From: Sphaerisporangium rufum
GTDB lineage: Bacteria > Actinomycetota > Actinomycetes > Streptosporangiales > Streptosporangiaceae
Direction: 5' to 3'
Assembly: GCF_016863395.1 (NCBI RefSeq)
Contig: NZ_BOOU01000055.1
Location: forward strand, 46,843 to 110,842
DNA: 64,000 nucleotides
Shown: piece after piece, positions 17,529 to 26,757 of the stretch
Position numbering within the stretch: the stretch's first letter is position 1
How the letters are laid out: each line of letters begins with the position of its first letter
The notes under the pieces: generated by a model
The model's input: the letters and a program-made list of their open reading frames with translations, nothing else
What the model was told of the DNA's origin: nothing
Database searches by the model: none
Made by a program: the position numbers and the translations under genes

Positions 17529-18403
17529 CCGGCCAGCAGGCGGGCGAACTCCGGCGGCGGCGCGACGACCAGCCGCCGCCGGCCGTCCTGGACCACCAGG
17601 TCGGCCTGGATGCGGGTGAGCCGGCCGGCCCGCCACCAGTAGACGTGCGGGCTGAGGCCGTCGTCGCGGGTGCGGTACTGGTGGCGGGCCAGCAGCCACA
17701 GCCGCTCGATGGCGTGCATCACCGAAAGGCCGCCGATGGGATGCACGACCATCTCACCGGGGCGGGGCAGCGCGACCATGACGCCGTCCGGCGAGACGAC
17801 CAGGTAGTGGTCGATGCGGCGCAGGTGCACCGCGGCGCTGGCCGAGCCGGTCATCACGAAGGCGGGGGTGCCGTCCAGGTCGACCCGCTCGGTGCTCAGC
17901 CGCTCGTCGGCCAGCACGTTCTCCGCCGCGGCGTCCAGCGCCTCGGCCGGCGGCACCGGCCAGCAGAACGCCTCCTCAGGGCGGACCGGCCGGCCGGACA
18001 CGGTCAGGATCTCCACCAGGTCGGCGCCGATGTGCCGGCCCACCACCCGCTCCTCGCCGAGCGCGTCCGCGCCGAGCACGGCGGTGCGCAGCAGCGGGCG
18101 GACCTCCGCGTACTCGCACGCGTCGGGCAGGTGCTCGTCGCGGGCGACCGCGCGGGCCAGGTGCTCGGCGGCCAGCATCGGCCAGTCCTCGCGGGGGCGG
18201 CGGCCGGCCTCGCGGCGCAGCCCGGTCAGCCGCACCCGCACCCGGCGCGGGCCGGTCAGCAGCAGGACCTCGCCGCCGGGCTCGAAGGCGCACGCGTAAC
18301 CGAGCCCGTCGGCCACCAGCGCGAGCAGGGAATCGAGATCCACGTCCTCGATCGGCCGCCCGGCCGCCCGCCGCCCCCGCCGGCGCCACCACTTCCAGCC
18401 CAC
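17510..18403 (-). CDS. Hypothetical protein
   Basis: 297 aa, GTG start at 18403 after a G-rich stretch. Soluble alpha/beta appearance: basic N-terminus (GWKWWRRRGRR), repeated Leu-rich helices, a C-terminal strand-rich region (VYWWRAGRLTRIQADLVVQD). No signal peptide and no motif I recognise. It overlaps the 3' end of the convergent GH15 gene by 19 bases and lies just downstream of the LD-carboxypeptidase gene on the same strand (43-base gap), so the two may be cotranscribed. Confidence 0.75.
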   Translation of the reverse strand: MGWKWWRRRGRRAAGRPIEDVDLDSLLALVADGLGYACAFEPGGEVLLLTGPRRVRVRLTGLRREAGRRPREDWPMLAAEHLARAVARDEHLPDACEYAEVRPLLRTAVLGADALGEERVVGRHIGADLVEILTVSGRPVRPEEAFCWPVPPAEALDAAAENVLADERLSTERVDLDGTPAFVMTGSASAAVHLRRIDHYLVVSPDGVMVALPRPGEMVVHPIGGLSVMHAIERLWLLARHQYRTRDDGLSPHVYWWRAGRLTRIQADLVVQDGRRRLVVAPPPEFARLLAGYARGA

Positions 18404-18446
18404 GAAAGGCCCCCAACCACGCTGTCGTCTTCCCCCGAACGAGGGT

Positions 18447-19373
18447 TCACGGTGCCGTGGCCGGGTCGCGGAACAGGCAGGTCAACGAGCACGATTGCGT
18501 ATCGATGACCGCGTCGGCGCCCAGCCAGGCGGTCAGCTGCGGCCGGCCGTGGCCGATGGGCAACCCGGCGATCACCGGCACGCCGAGCGGGGCCAGCGCC
18601 TCGACCAGCACCGGCATCGGGTCCTCGCAGTCGGTCCACGAGCCCAGCGCGAACCCGGTGGCGCCGGCCAGGCAGCCGGCCTGCGACAGCTGGGTGAGCA
18701 TGCGGTCCACCCGGTACGGGGCCTCGCCGACGTCCTCCAGCAGCACCGGCCGCCCCTCGGCGCGCATGGCGTAGGGGGTGCCGCACAGCGCCGCGAGCAG
18801 CGCCAGGTTGCCGCCGGTCAGCGGCCCCTCCACCCTGCCGGGCACGATCACCCGGTCACCGGCCACCGGGCCCGGGGCGTCGTCGGCCATCAGCGCGGCC
18901 CGCAGGTTGGCCCGGGTGGCCTCGCCGTCCGGGCCCGGGTCGCCGATCAGGTCGTTGGCGGGCATCGGGCCGAAGCAGGTGGCCACGTTGAGCCGCGCGG
19001 CGAACGCCTGGTGCAGGGCGGTCACGTCGCTGGAGCCGAGCAGGATCTTCGGCCGGGCCGCCGCCATGGCCGGCCAGTCGAGCAGGCCGAGCAGCCGGGT
19101 GGCGCCGTACCCGCCGCGGGCGCAGATCACCGCGCGCACCTGCGGGTCGCACCAGGCCTCCTGCAGGTCGGCGGCCCGGCCGGCGTCCGAGCCGGCCAGG
19201 TGGCCGCGGCGGTGCAGCACGTGCGGCATGACGACGACCGTGAGACCGAGGTCGCCGAGCACCTGCCGGCCGCGGGCCAGCCGCACCGGGTCGACCGGGC
19301 CGGACGGCGCCACCACGGCCACGGTGTCCCCCGGCCGCAGCCGGGCGGGCACCCAGGGCCGCCGCGCGGTCAC
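18447..19373 (-). CDS. LD-carboxypeptidase (peptidase S66)
   Basis: 308 aa, GTG start at 19373. The family opening RPGDTVAVVAPSGPVD is at the N-terminus. The nucleophile Ser is in ILLGSSDVTALH, the Glu of the triad in LLEDVGEAPYRVDRML, and the His in GLPIGHGRPQL. These enzymes cleave the D-Ala from muropeptide tetrapeptides during cell-wall recycling in the cytoplasm; some relatives act in microcin immunity. No signal peptide. Complete at the usual length. Confidence 0.93.
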   Translation of the reverse strand: MTARRPWVPARLRPGDTVAVVAPSGPVDPVRLARGRQVLGDLGLTVVVMPHVLHRRGHLAGSDAGRAADLQEAWCDPQVRAVICARGGYGATRLLGLLDWPAMAAARPKILLGSSDVTALHQAFAARLNVATCFGPMPANDLIGDPGPDGEATRANLRAALMADDAPGPVAGDRVIVPGRVEGPLTGGNLALLAALCGTPYAMRAEGRPVLLEDVGEAPYRVDRMLTQLSQAGCLAGATGFALGSWTDCEDPMPVLVEALAPLGVPVIAGLPIGHGRPQLTAWLGADAVIDTQSCSLTCLFRDPATAP

Positions 19374-19540
19374 CCCCCGGCTCCGCGATCTCCGCGGGCC
19401 GCGCGGGCCGGCGGGCCGGGCCGGCCGGCTGGAAAGCTCGCCACAATCAGTAGTCTTACCCGGATGGCGTCACGTGCCACCCGCGGGCGGGACGTGGCCG
19501 GTACGTTCATCTCGCAAAGGCTGTCAGACTGTCCTCACTT

Positions 19541-20425
19541 ATGCGACCCCCCACCCACATTCTCGTGGTCAACGGCATCAAGGTCCGCCGGCCGGTGTTC
19601 GTGGTCGGCGCCCCGCACTCCGGCGCGGACCTGCTGGGCCGCGCGTTGAAACGCTCCCCGGGGTTCCACCTCACCATGGGCCGGGCGGCGGTCGCCCACG
19701 TCGTCTACGCCTTCGCCCGCCGGCCGTCCATCATGCGCCGCAAGGGGGGCGGCGCGGTGCGCGTGCTGCGCGACGCGCTCGCCGAGGCCTGGCAGATCGT
19801 GCCGGGGGCCTGCGCGGACTGCCCGGCGCCGTGCCGGGAGGCCGGCGCGGTGACCGGCGGCGGGCCGTGCGCGGCGCCGGGCGGGGTGGTGCGCTTCGGC
19901 GATGCCAACCCCGACCTGCTGTACAGCGCCCCGGTGCTGCTGCAGGCGTTTCCCGACGCCCGGTTCGTCCAGCTGATCCGGGACGGCCGGGACGTGGCCG
20001 CCGACATGCTGGCCGACCGGGCGTGCCTCAGCTGGTTCCGCACCAGCATGCTGAGCGACGACACCGAGTTCCCCAACCCGTTCCTCGGCGTCAACTCCGC
20101 CGAGCACCGCGACAAGTGGGCGCGGATGGACACCGCCGGCAAGTGCGCGCTGCGGTGGCGCAGCGCGGTGCGGCTCAGCGCGGCGCTGCGCCAGGACCTG
20201 CCGCGCGACCAGCTGCTCACCGTCCGCTACGAGGACATGGCCGCCGATCCGGCGGCGACGATGGCCGCGGTCTCGGCGTTCCTGGAGACCCGGGTGTCGA
20301 CGGTGGCGTTGTACGGCGCGGTGGCGCCCAAGGTGGGCCGGTGGCGCACCCGGCTGCGGCCGGACGACGCGGCGCTGGTGGAGAAGATCGCCGCCGGCGA
20401 GCTGGCCCGGCTCGGCTACCGCTGA
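19541..20425 (+). CDS. Sulfotransferase family protein
   Basis: 294 aa. The 5'-phosphosulfate loop is GAPHSGADLLGRAL near residue 25, a variant of the usual PRSGTT. The 3'-phosphate loop is FVQLIRDGRDVAADM near 145, followed by the conserved ALRWRSAVR and VRYEDMAADPAATM. It would move sulfate from PAPS to a small molecule or glycolipid. A Cys-rich insert (CADCPAPC with further Cys) is unusual. The altered first loop leaves activity open. Starts at ATG 19541. Confidence 0.82.
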   Translation: MRPPTHILVVNGIKVRRPVFVVGAPHSGADLLGRALKRSPGFHLTMGRAAVAHVVYAFARRPSIMRRKGGGAVRVLRDALAEAWQIVPGACADCPAPCREAGAVTGGGPCAAPGGVVRFGDANPDLLYSAPVLLQAFPDARFVQLIRDGRDVAADMLADRACLSWFRTSMLSDDTEFPNPFLGVNSAEHRDKWARMDTAGKCALRWRSAVRLSAALRQDLPRDQLLTVRYEDMAADPAATMAAVSAFLETRVSTVALYGAVAPKVGRWRTRLRPDDAALVEKIAAGELARLGYR

Positions 20426-20441
20426 CCGGCGGGCCGGCGGC

Positions 20442-22316
20442 TCACCGCTGGTGCTCGAACTGCGTGCGGTACAGCTCGGCGTAGGCGCCGCCCAGGGCCA
20501 GCAGCTCCTCGTGCCCGCCACGCTCCACCACCCGGCCGTCCTGCACCACAAGGATGGTGTCGGCCTCGCGGATCGTGGACAGCCGGTGCGCGATCACCAG
20601 GGAGGTGCGCCCGGCGAGCGCGGTCTTCAGGGCCCGCTGCACCGCGGCCTCCGACTCCGAGTCCAGGTGTGCGGTGGCCTCGTCCAGCACGACCACCCGC
20701 GGTGCCTTCAGCAGCAGCCGGGCCAGCGCCACCCGCTGCTTCTCCCCGCCGGACAGCCGGTAGCCGCGGTCGCCGACCACGGTGTCCAGTCCTTCGGGCA
20801 GCGCCTCGACCAGCTCGGCGACCTGCGCGGCGCGCAGCGCCTCCCAGATCTCCTCGTCGGTGGCGCCGGGGCGGGCGTAGCGCAGGTTCGCGCCGAGGGT
20901 GTCGTGGAACAGGTGGGCGTCCTGCATGACCACGCCGACCGTGTCGCGCAGCGAGGCCAGGGTCGCCTCCCGCACGTCCAGGCCGTTGATCCGCACCGCC
21001 CCGGAGGTCACGTCGTACAGCCGGGAGACCAGCGAGGTGATGGTGGTCTTGCCGGCCCCCGAGTGGCCGACCAGGGCGATCAGCTCGCCGGGCCGGGCGG
21101 TGAAGGTGACGTCCTTCAGCACCTCGGGACCGGGGCCGGTGTCCGGCCGGGCCACCGACTCCAGCGAGGCCAGCGAGACCTCCTCGGCGGCCGGGTAGCG
21201 GAAGCCGACCCCGTCGAACTCGATGGTGACCGGCCCGCCGGACACCGGCCGGGCGTCCGGGGCGTCGGCGACCATCGGCCGCAGGTCCAGCACCTCGAAG
21301 ACCCGGTCGAAGCTGACCAGCGCGGTCATCACGTCCACGTGCACGTTGGACAGGCTGGTCAGCGGCCCGTACAGGCGCATGAGCATCGCCGACAGCGCGA
21401 CCAGCGTGCCGATCTCGAAGGCGCCGTCGACCACCAGCACCCCGCCCATGCCGTAGACCAGCGCGGTGGCCAGGGCGGCGACCAGGCCGAGCGCGATGCG
21501 GAACACCGTGCCGTACATGCCGACGGTGATGCCGATGTCGCGCACGTGGCCGGCCCGCTCGGCGAAGTGCCGGGCCTCGTCGCCGGGCCGGCCGTACAGC
21601 TTGGCCACCATGGCGCCGGCCACGTTGAACCGTTCGGTCATCACCGAACTCATGTCCGCGTCCAGCTGCATCTGCTCGCGGGTGAGACCGGACATCCGGC
21701 GGCCGACCCAGCGGGCCGGCAGGATGAAGATCGGCAGGACCACCAGGGCGATCAGGGTGACCTGCCAGGACAGGATCAGCATCGCGCCGAGCACCATGAC
21801 CAGGCTGACGATGTTGGACACCACCGAGGACAGGGTGCTGGTCAGCGCGCGCTGCGCGCCGATCACGTCGGTGTTGAGCCGGGAGACCAGCGCGCCGGTC
21901 TGGGCCCGCATGAAGAACGCCACCGGCATCCGCTGCACGTGGTCGAAGACCTCGGTGCGCAGGTCGTAGATCAGTCCCTCACCGACGCGCGCGGAGAACC
22001 ACCGCTGCAGCAGCCCGAGCCCGGCGTCCAGCACGGCCAGGCCGGCGATCAGCAGGGACAGCCCGATCACCACGCCGGTGCGGGCCGGGACGATGCCGTC
22101 GTCGATGATCGACTTCAGTAGCAGCGGGTTGGCGATCACGATGACCGCGTCCAGCACCACCAGGGCGAGGAACGCGGCGATGTGCCGTCGGTAGGGCCGG
22201 GCGTAGCGGCCGATGCGCGGGACCGTGCCGGGGGTGAGCCGCTCCTTGGTCACCGAGCTGTCGCGCCGCAGCGACCGCATCACCTGGGGCCCGTATCCCC
22301 CGTGCATCATCGACAT
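20442..22316 (-). CDS. ABC exporter, fused permease and ATPase
   Basis: 624 aa. Six membrane helices (residues about 40-320) precede an ATPase domain with GHSGAGKTT (Walker A), VMQDAHLFHDTL (Q-loop), LSGGEKQRVALARLLL (signature) and VVVLDEATAHLD (Walker B). The start ATG 22316 has GAAGGG upstream. It works as a dimer to export lipids, drugs or peptides; the substrate is unknown. A polar insert between membrane and ATPase parts (around residue 375) is longer than usual. It is convergent with the sulfotransferase gene. Confidence 0.93.
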   Translation of the reverse strand: MSMMHGGYGPQVMRSLRRDSSVTKERLTPGTVPRIGRYARPYRRHIAAFLALVVLDAVIVIANPLLLKSIIDDGIVPARTGVVIGLSLLIAGLAVLDAGLGLLQRWFSARVGEGLIYDLRTEVFDHVQRMPVAFFMRAQTGALVSRLNTDVIGAQRALTSTLSSVVSNIVSLVMVLGAMLILSWQVTLIALVVLPIFILPARWVGRRMSGLTREQMQLDADMSSVMTERFNVAGAMVAKLYGRPGDEARHFAERAGHVRDIGITVGMYGTVFRIALGLVAALATALVYGMGGVLVVDGAFEIGTLVALSAMLMRLYGPLTSLSNVHVDVMTALVSFDRVFEVLDLRPMVADAPDARPVSGGPVTIEFDGVGFRYPAAEEVSLASLESVARPDTGPGPEVLKDVTFTARPGELIALVGHSGAGKTTITSLVSRLYDVTSGAVRINGLDVREATLASLRDTVGVVMQDAHLFHDTLGANLRYARPGATDEEIWEALRAAQVAELVEALPEGLDTVVGDRGYRLSGGEKQRVALARLLLKAPRVVVLDEATAHLDSESEAAVQRALKTALAGRTSLVIAHRLSTIREADTILVVQDGRVVERGGHEELLALGGAYAELYRTQFEHQR

Positions 22317-22426
22317 CGTCGCCCTTCGCCGGTCCTGTCCCCGTGCCGGGTGTCACGCCCCCGTCTTCCACTGGCCCAAGCACGGCCGGTGGCCGCGCGA
22401 TTCCCCGGTCCGCTGTGGGCGAACGA

Positions 22427-23344
22427 TCAATCGGCGGCCGGTCCCGCCGCACCGCCGCCGGCCAGCGCGCGGATCCGCACCGCCTGCGCGGCGCGCTCGG
22501 CGGCGCACTGCTCGGCCAGGGTGCGGCCCGGCGCCTCCTGGAGCAACCGCTTGGTCGCCGTCGCGGCGGCCCGGTCGGTGGCGAGCAGCGCGCCCGCCAG
22601 TTCCGCGGTGGCCGCGGACAGCTCGTCACGCGGCACCACGGCGTGGGCCAGCCCGAGCCGCAGCGCCTCCTCGGCCCCGACGGCGCGGGCGGTGAGGCAG
22701 ATCTCCACCGCTCTGGCCACACCTACCAGCTCGACCAGCGGCTTGGTGCCGGTCAGGTCGGGCACCAGCCCAAGGGCGGGCTCCTTCATGCGGAAACTGG
22801 CGTCATCGGCGAGGACCCGCAGGTCACAGGCCAGGGCCAGCTGGAACCCGGCCCCGATCGCGTGCCCCTGCACCGCCGCGACCGACACGATGTCCGGCCG
22901 CCGCAGCCACAGGAAGCCCTCCTGGGCCTCGGCGATGCGCCGGTCGGCCTCCTCGTCGGGCAGGCCGGCCACCGTGGCGAAGGACCCCTCGCCCGGTACG
23001 CCCTCCGGCGTGAACATGCGCAGGTCGATGCCCGCCGAGAAGGACGGCCCCTCGCCTCGGACCACGACGACCCGCACCTGATCGGGCAGGGTCCTGCCGA
23101 TCCGGGCCAAGGCCGACCAGGTGGCGAACGTCTGAGCGTTGCGCCGTTCCGGCCGGTCCAGGCTGACCGTCGCGATCTCACCGTCCACCTCGAAGCGCAG
23201 ACCGATCTCCGCGAGCCGCTCCGCACCGAGCGGCGTCCCGGACCCGTCGCGCACCCCTCCAGCGCGCGCGTGGCCCTGCTCCGGTCCGGCGCCGCCACCC
23301 GCCGAGGTGGTCGCCGTACTTGCGCCGAGTGTCGCGTCCGCCAT
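22427..23344 (-). CDS. Enoyl-CoA hydratase/isomerase family protein
   Basis: 305 aa from ATG 23344 (GGAGCGGG upstream); the first ~45 residues are a low-complexity extension. The crotonase core shows VSLDRPERRNAQ, the oxyanion hole at GEGPSFSAGIDL, AVQGHAIGAGFQLALACDLRV, and EPALGLVPDLTGTKPL. It acts on acyl-CoA in fatty-acid breakdown or similar pathways. The exact reaction is not certain because crotonase members vary. Confidence 0.9.
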   Translation of the reverse strand: MADATLGASTATTSAGGGAGPEQGHARAGGVRDGSGTPLGAERLAEIGLRFEVDGEIATVSLDRPERRNAQTFATWSALARIGRTLPDQVRVVVVRGEGPSFSAGIDLRMFTPEGVPGEGSFATVAGLPDEEADRRIAEAQEGFLWLRRPDIVSVAAVQGHAIGAGFQLALACDLRVLADDASFRMKEPALGLVPDLTGTKPLVELVGVARAVEICLTARAVGAEEALRLGLAHAVVPRDELSAATAELAGALLATDRAAATATKRLLQEAPGRTLAEQCAAERAAQAVRIRALAGGGAAGPAAD

Positions 23345-23456
23345 CGCCCGCTCCGTCCGTGTGCCGCCCGCCCGAACCCCGCCCACATTCCAGAACGAGA
23401 TTCTACTGAGCCGGCCGGCCGATGGAGCGCGCGGTCGCGGGTTCGCGACCTTGCCG

Positions 23457-23672
23457 TCAGCGCTTGGACTTGCCGCGGGTCGCCCCGCCGCGCCCGCGCA
23501 GAGTCACTCCGGACTCGCTGAGGATGCGGTGGATGAACCCGTATGACCTGCCGGTGGAAGCGGCCAGCGCGCGGATGCTCTCACCCGCGGCATAGCGCTT
23601 CTTGAGATCGGTCGCCAGTTTCTCACGGTCGGCCCCGGTCACCCGGGTGCCCTTCTTCAGAGTCTCGGCCAT
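23457..23672 (-). CDS. Small helix-turn-helix protein
   Basis: 71 aa, preceded by a perfect AGGAGG. The central segment (LATDLKKRYAAGESIRALAASTGRSYGFIHRIL) is a resolvase-like HTH, flanked by basic ends (GKSKR). Similar small proteins are found in many actinomycetes next to ABC-F ATPase genes, as here: it lies just downstream of one on the same strand (114-base gap). Likely a DNA-binding protein; target unknown. Confidence 0.85.
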   Translation of the reverse strand: MAETLKKGTRVTGADREKLATDLKKRYAAGESIRALAASTGRSYGFIHRILSESGVTLRGRGGATRGKSKR

Positions 23673-23786
23673 GAGTACCTCCTGTAGTGCCAGACTTCCG
23701 CAGCGTTACTCACGCCATGATCAGTCATTTGAGCCGGATCGGCTACCTACTCCGTGGGAAAAGATCCGTACCCGATCAAATTAAGA

Positions 23787-25385
23787 TCAGGCGAGTGCCA
23801 CGAGATCGGAAAATTCTTCGCTCCACGCGTCTTCGATTCCGTCCGGTAGCAAGATCACCCTATCCGGTCGTAGAGCCGCAACTGCTCCCTCATCATGCGT
23901 GACTAGGACAATTGCCCCAGAATAGGATCTTAGCGCGGCCAGCACCTGCTCCCTGCTCACGGGGTCCAGATTGTTGGTGGGCTCATCCAGCAGCAGCACG
24001 TTCGCGCTCGACAACACCAGCGTGGCCAGGGCCAGCCGGGTCTTCTCCCCGCCGGACAGCACCGCGGCCGGCTTGTCGGCGTCGTCCCCGGAGAACAGGA
24101 ACGAGCCCAGCACGTTGCGCAGCGCGACGTCGGGCACGTCGGGCCCGGCCGAGCGCATGTTCTCCAGCACCGTGCGGCCGGCGTCCAGGGTCTCGTGCTC
24201 TTGGGCGTAGTAGCCGAGCTTGAGGCCGTGACCGGGCCGCACCTCGCCGGTGTCGGGCTTCTCCATCCCGCCGAGCAGGCGCAGCAGCGTGGTCTTCCCG
24301 GCGCCGTTCAGGCCGAGCACCACGACCCTGCTGCCCCGGTCGACCGCCGCGTCCACGTCGGTGAAGACCTCCAGCGAGCCGTAGGACTTCGACAGCCCGG
24401 TGGCGGTCAGCGGCGTGCGCCCGCAGGGCGCCGGATCCGGGAAGCGCAGCTTGGCCACCTTGTCGGCCCGGCGCTCCTCCTCCACGCCGGCCAGCAGCCG
24501 CCGGGCCCGCCGCTCCATGTCCTGCGCGGCCCGGGCCTTGGTGGCCTTGGCGCGCATCCGGTCGGCCTGGGAGAGCAGCTGCGTGGCCTGGCGCTGGGCG
24601 TTGGCCCGCTCCCGCTTGCGCCGGCGCTCGTCGGTCTCCCGCTGGGCGAGATAGGCGGTCCAGCCGACGTTGTAGGTGTCGATGACGCAGCGGTTCGCGT
24701 CCAGGTGCAGGACGCGGTTGACCGTCGCTTCAAGAAGCCCGACATCGTGGCTGATAATGATCAAACCGCCCTGGTGCGATCGTAAAAAATCACGAAGCCA
24801 CCCGATTGAGTCAGCATCGAGGTGGTTTGTCGGCTCGTCGAGCAGGAGAGTGTCCGATCCGCTGAACAGGATCCGGGCCAGCTCCACCCGCCGCCGCTGC
24901 CCGCCGGACAGCGTCGCCAGCGGCTGCTTGAGCACCCGCTCGGGCAGCCCGAGACTAGAGGCGATGGAGGCGGCCTCCGCCTCGGCGGCGTACCCGCCCA
25001 GCACGTGCAGCCGGTCCTCCAGCCGCCCGTAGGCGCGCACCGCCCGGTCACGGGTGCGCTGGTCGGCCGAGGACATGCCCTGCTCGGCCTCGCGCAGCTC
25101 GGCCAGCACCTCGTCCAGCCCGCGCGCCGAGAGAATCCGGTCGGTGGCCAGCACGCTCAGGTCGCCGGTCCGCGGATCCTGCGGGAGGTAGCCGACGGTG
25201 CCGGTGGTGGCGACGGTGCCGGCCGCCGGAAGGCCCTCGCCCGCCAGCACCTTGCACAGGGTGGTCTTTCCGGCGCCGTTGCGGCCCACCAGGCCGATGC
25301 GGTCGCCGGGGTTGACGCGGAAACTCGCCCCCTCGATGAGCAGGCGGGAACCGGCGCGCAGTTCGATGTCGGACGCGATGATCAT
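23787..25385 (-). CDS. ABC-F family ATPase
   Basis: 532 aa, two ATPase halves with no membrane part. First half: GRNGAGKTT, LSGGQRRRVELARIL, LLDEPTNHLDADS. Second half: GLNGAGKTT, LSGGEKTRLALATLV, LLDEPTNNLDPVS. The Arg/Lys-rich linker between them (around 240-300) is the P-site tRNA interaction motif. ABC-F proteins act on ribosomes in translation control or antibiotic protection. Two stretches of this gene, at the 3' end (23787-23960) and in the first half (24715-24840), are much richer in A/T than the rest. Confidence 0.93.
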   Translation of the reverse strand: MIIASDIELRAGSRLLIEGASFRVNPGDRIGLVGRNGAGKTTLCKVLAGEGLPAAGTVATTGTVGYLPQDPRTGDLSVLATDRILSARGLDEVLAELREAEQGMSSADQRTRDRAVRAYGRLEDRLHVLGGYAAEAEAASIASSLGLPERVLKQPLATLSGGQRRRVELARILFSGSDTLLLDEPTNHLDADSIGWLRDFLRSHQGGLIIISHDVGLLEATVNRVLHLDANRCVIDTYNVGWTAYLAQRETDERRRKRERANAQRQATQLLSQADRMRAKATKARAAQDMERRARRLLAGVEEERRADKVAKLRFPDPAPCGRTPLTATGLSKSYGSLEVFTDVDAAVDRGSRVVVLGLNGAGKTTLLRLLGGMEKPDTGEVRPGHGLKLGYYAQEHETLDAGRTVLENMRSAGPDVPDVALRNVLGSFLFSGDDADKPAAVLSGGEKTRLALATLVLSSANVLLLDEPTNNLDPVSREQVLAALRSYSGAIVLVTHDEGAVAALRPDRVILLPDGIEDAWSEEFSDLVALA

Positions 25386-25608
25386 GATGAGGGAACACTC
25401 CCAGTGGAACGGGGTCGGGGAAACGCGCCGGCGGCGGGCCGCCCGGGGCCGGCGGGCGAAGCGGTCGCGCCGATCAGTCGGGAGTGCGCATGCGGCTAGT
25501 GTACGGCCGGTCGCGCATCGGCGCCGATTCCGTCCCCGCCCGGCCCCGCGGCCCGGGCCGGTCGGCCCGGATCGAGCGGCCCGGCGAGCGCCGGACCGGT
25601 CGGCGCGC

Positions 25609-25665
25609 GATCGAGCGGCCCGGGATCGAGCGGCCCGGGATCGAGCGGCCCGGGATCGAGCGGCC
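25609..25665. repeat. 15-bp tandem repeat (3.8 units)
   Basis: Four near-exact copies of GATCGAGCGGCCCGG, the last cut short, in the gap between the ABC-F and acVLRF1 genes. GGACCGGTCGGCGCG flanks the array on both sides. It could fold into hairpins; no function can be assigned. Confidence 0.85.
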
Positions 25666-25730
25666 GGACCGGTCGGCGCGGAATCGGGCGCCCGGCCGGT
25701 CGACCCGGGCGGACCGCGCGGCCGGGCCGG

Positions 25731-26495
25731 TCAGTCCGGCGGGTCGAGCAGCCGGACGGCGACCGCGCGGAACCGGCGCGGGGTCTCCCGCAGCACCGCC
25801 AGCCGCGGATCGGGCACGTCCAGGAACGGACCGGTCTCCAAGGCGAACACGGCGGCCAGCCGCCGGTCGCCGCGCAGCGCGCCGACCGCGCGCCGGTCGC
25901 CGCCCAGCACCACCGCCGCCAGTTCCCCGGCCCGCGGCGCCAGCACCCGCGCCGCCACGTCCGCGGCGGCGCCGGCCGCCTCGGCGGCCTGCTTCTCCCG
26001 GCGCCGGGCGAACCGCTGCTGCGACCAGCCACCGGCCGCGCTGCGCCCCTGCACCAGGCGCGAGCCGACCTTGGACGCCACCAGCCGCTCGCCCTCGAAG
26101 ATCCCCGCCGCGTACCCGCCGCGCCGCACCAGCAGCACCCCGACGATCCGCTCGGCCCGCGCATGCGCGACCAGGGCCTCGACCAGGGCGCCCCCCGCGC
26201 CACCCGGACCCGGGCCGCGCAGCGGCGGGAACGGGACGTGGCATTCGGCGACCGCGCCGTCCGCCGCCCGCAGCCGGACGACGTCCCCGAGCTCCCCGAG
26301 CTCCCCGAGGCCCCTGAGGTCTCCGGCGTTCCGGAAGTCCCAGGCGTCCCCCGCGTCCTTCCCGCCCGCCCCGGCGCGCACCAGGACCGCCTCGGCCGGG
26401 CCGTGCCGCTCGGCGAACCCGCGCAGCCAGCCGGCCAGCCGCTCGGGCGCCACCGAGACCCATCGCCCGCCGCCCGCCGCCGGTCGTCCCGTCAT
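25731..26495 (-). CDS. acVLRF1-type peptidyl-tRNA hydrolase domain protein
   Basis: 254 aa. The diagnostic block is in the middle: VGVLLVRRGGYAAGIFEGER, then GSRLVQGRSAAGGWSQQRFA, with the Gln expected to attack peptidyl-tRNA, followed by a basic helix (RRREKQ) and a C-terminal eRF1-like domain (VVLGGDRRAVGALRGD). The actinobacterial/chloroflexi VLRF1 group is related to Vms1, which frees nascent chains from stalled ribosomes. Function here is inferred from family. Downstream repeats separate it from the ABC-F gene. Confidence 0.85.
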   Translation of the reverse strand: MTGRPAAGGGRWVSVAPERLAGWLRGFAERHGPAEAVLVRAGAGGKDAGDAWDFRNAGDLRGLGELGELGDVVRLRAADGAVAECHVPFPPLRGPGPGGAGGALVEALVAHARAERIVGVLLVRRGGYAAGIFEGERLVASKVGSRLVQGRSAAGGWSQQRFARRREKQAAEAAGAAADVAARVLAPRAGELAAVVLGGDRRAVGALRGDRRLAAVFALETGPFLDVPDPRLAVLRETPRRFRAVAVRLLDPPD

Positions 26496-26670
26496 GCCTG
26501 GCGACAGTACTCCACCGGCGCACCCGCCCCCCGCGCGTGTTGAACCCGGCTCCTCCCCAATATCCGGAGAAAACTGGGTGAACTCCGCGGCGCTCTGGCC
26601 AGTTGTTCATGAAACCGCTGGAAAATCCCGGTGTGACGGTCCCGCCCATCCCCGGCGCACCGGACACCAC

Positions 26671-26710
26671 ACCGCACCGCACCGCACCGCACCGCACCGC
26701 ACCGCACCGC
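26671..26710. repeat. 5-bp microsatellite, ACCGC x8
   Basis: Eight perfect copies of ACCGC in the intergenic region between acVLRF1 and the LysR gene. The unit length is not a multiple of three, which fits a non-coding place. Confidence 0.9.
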
Positions 26711-26757
26711 GATGAGCTTGATCGGCCGACCCGGCGGGACGCGGCCTCCGGGTGAGA

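Noticed and set aside
25609..25665. Possible CRISPR array
   Set aside because: Units are contiguous 15-mers without spacers; plain tandem repeat.
26671..26710. Coding ACCGC repeat as a repeat protein
   Set aside because: Five-base unit in intergenic DNA with no start or neighbouring frame.
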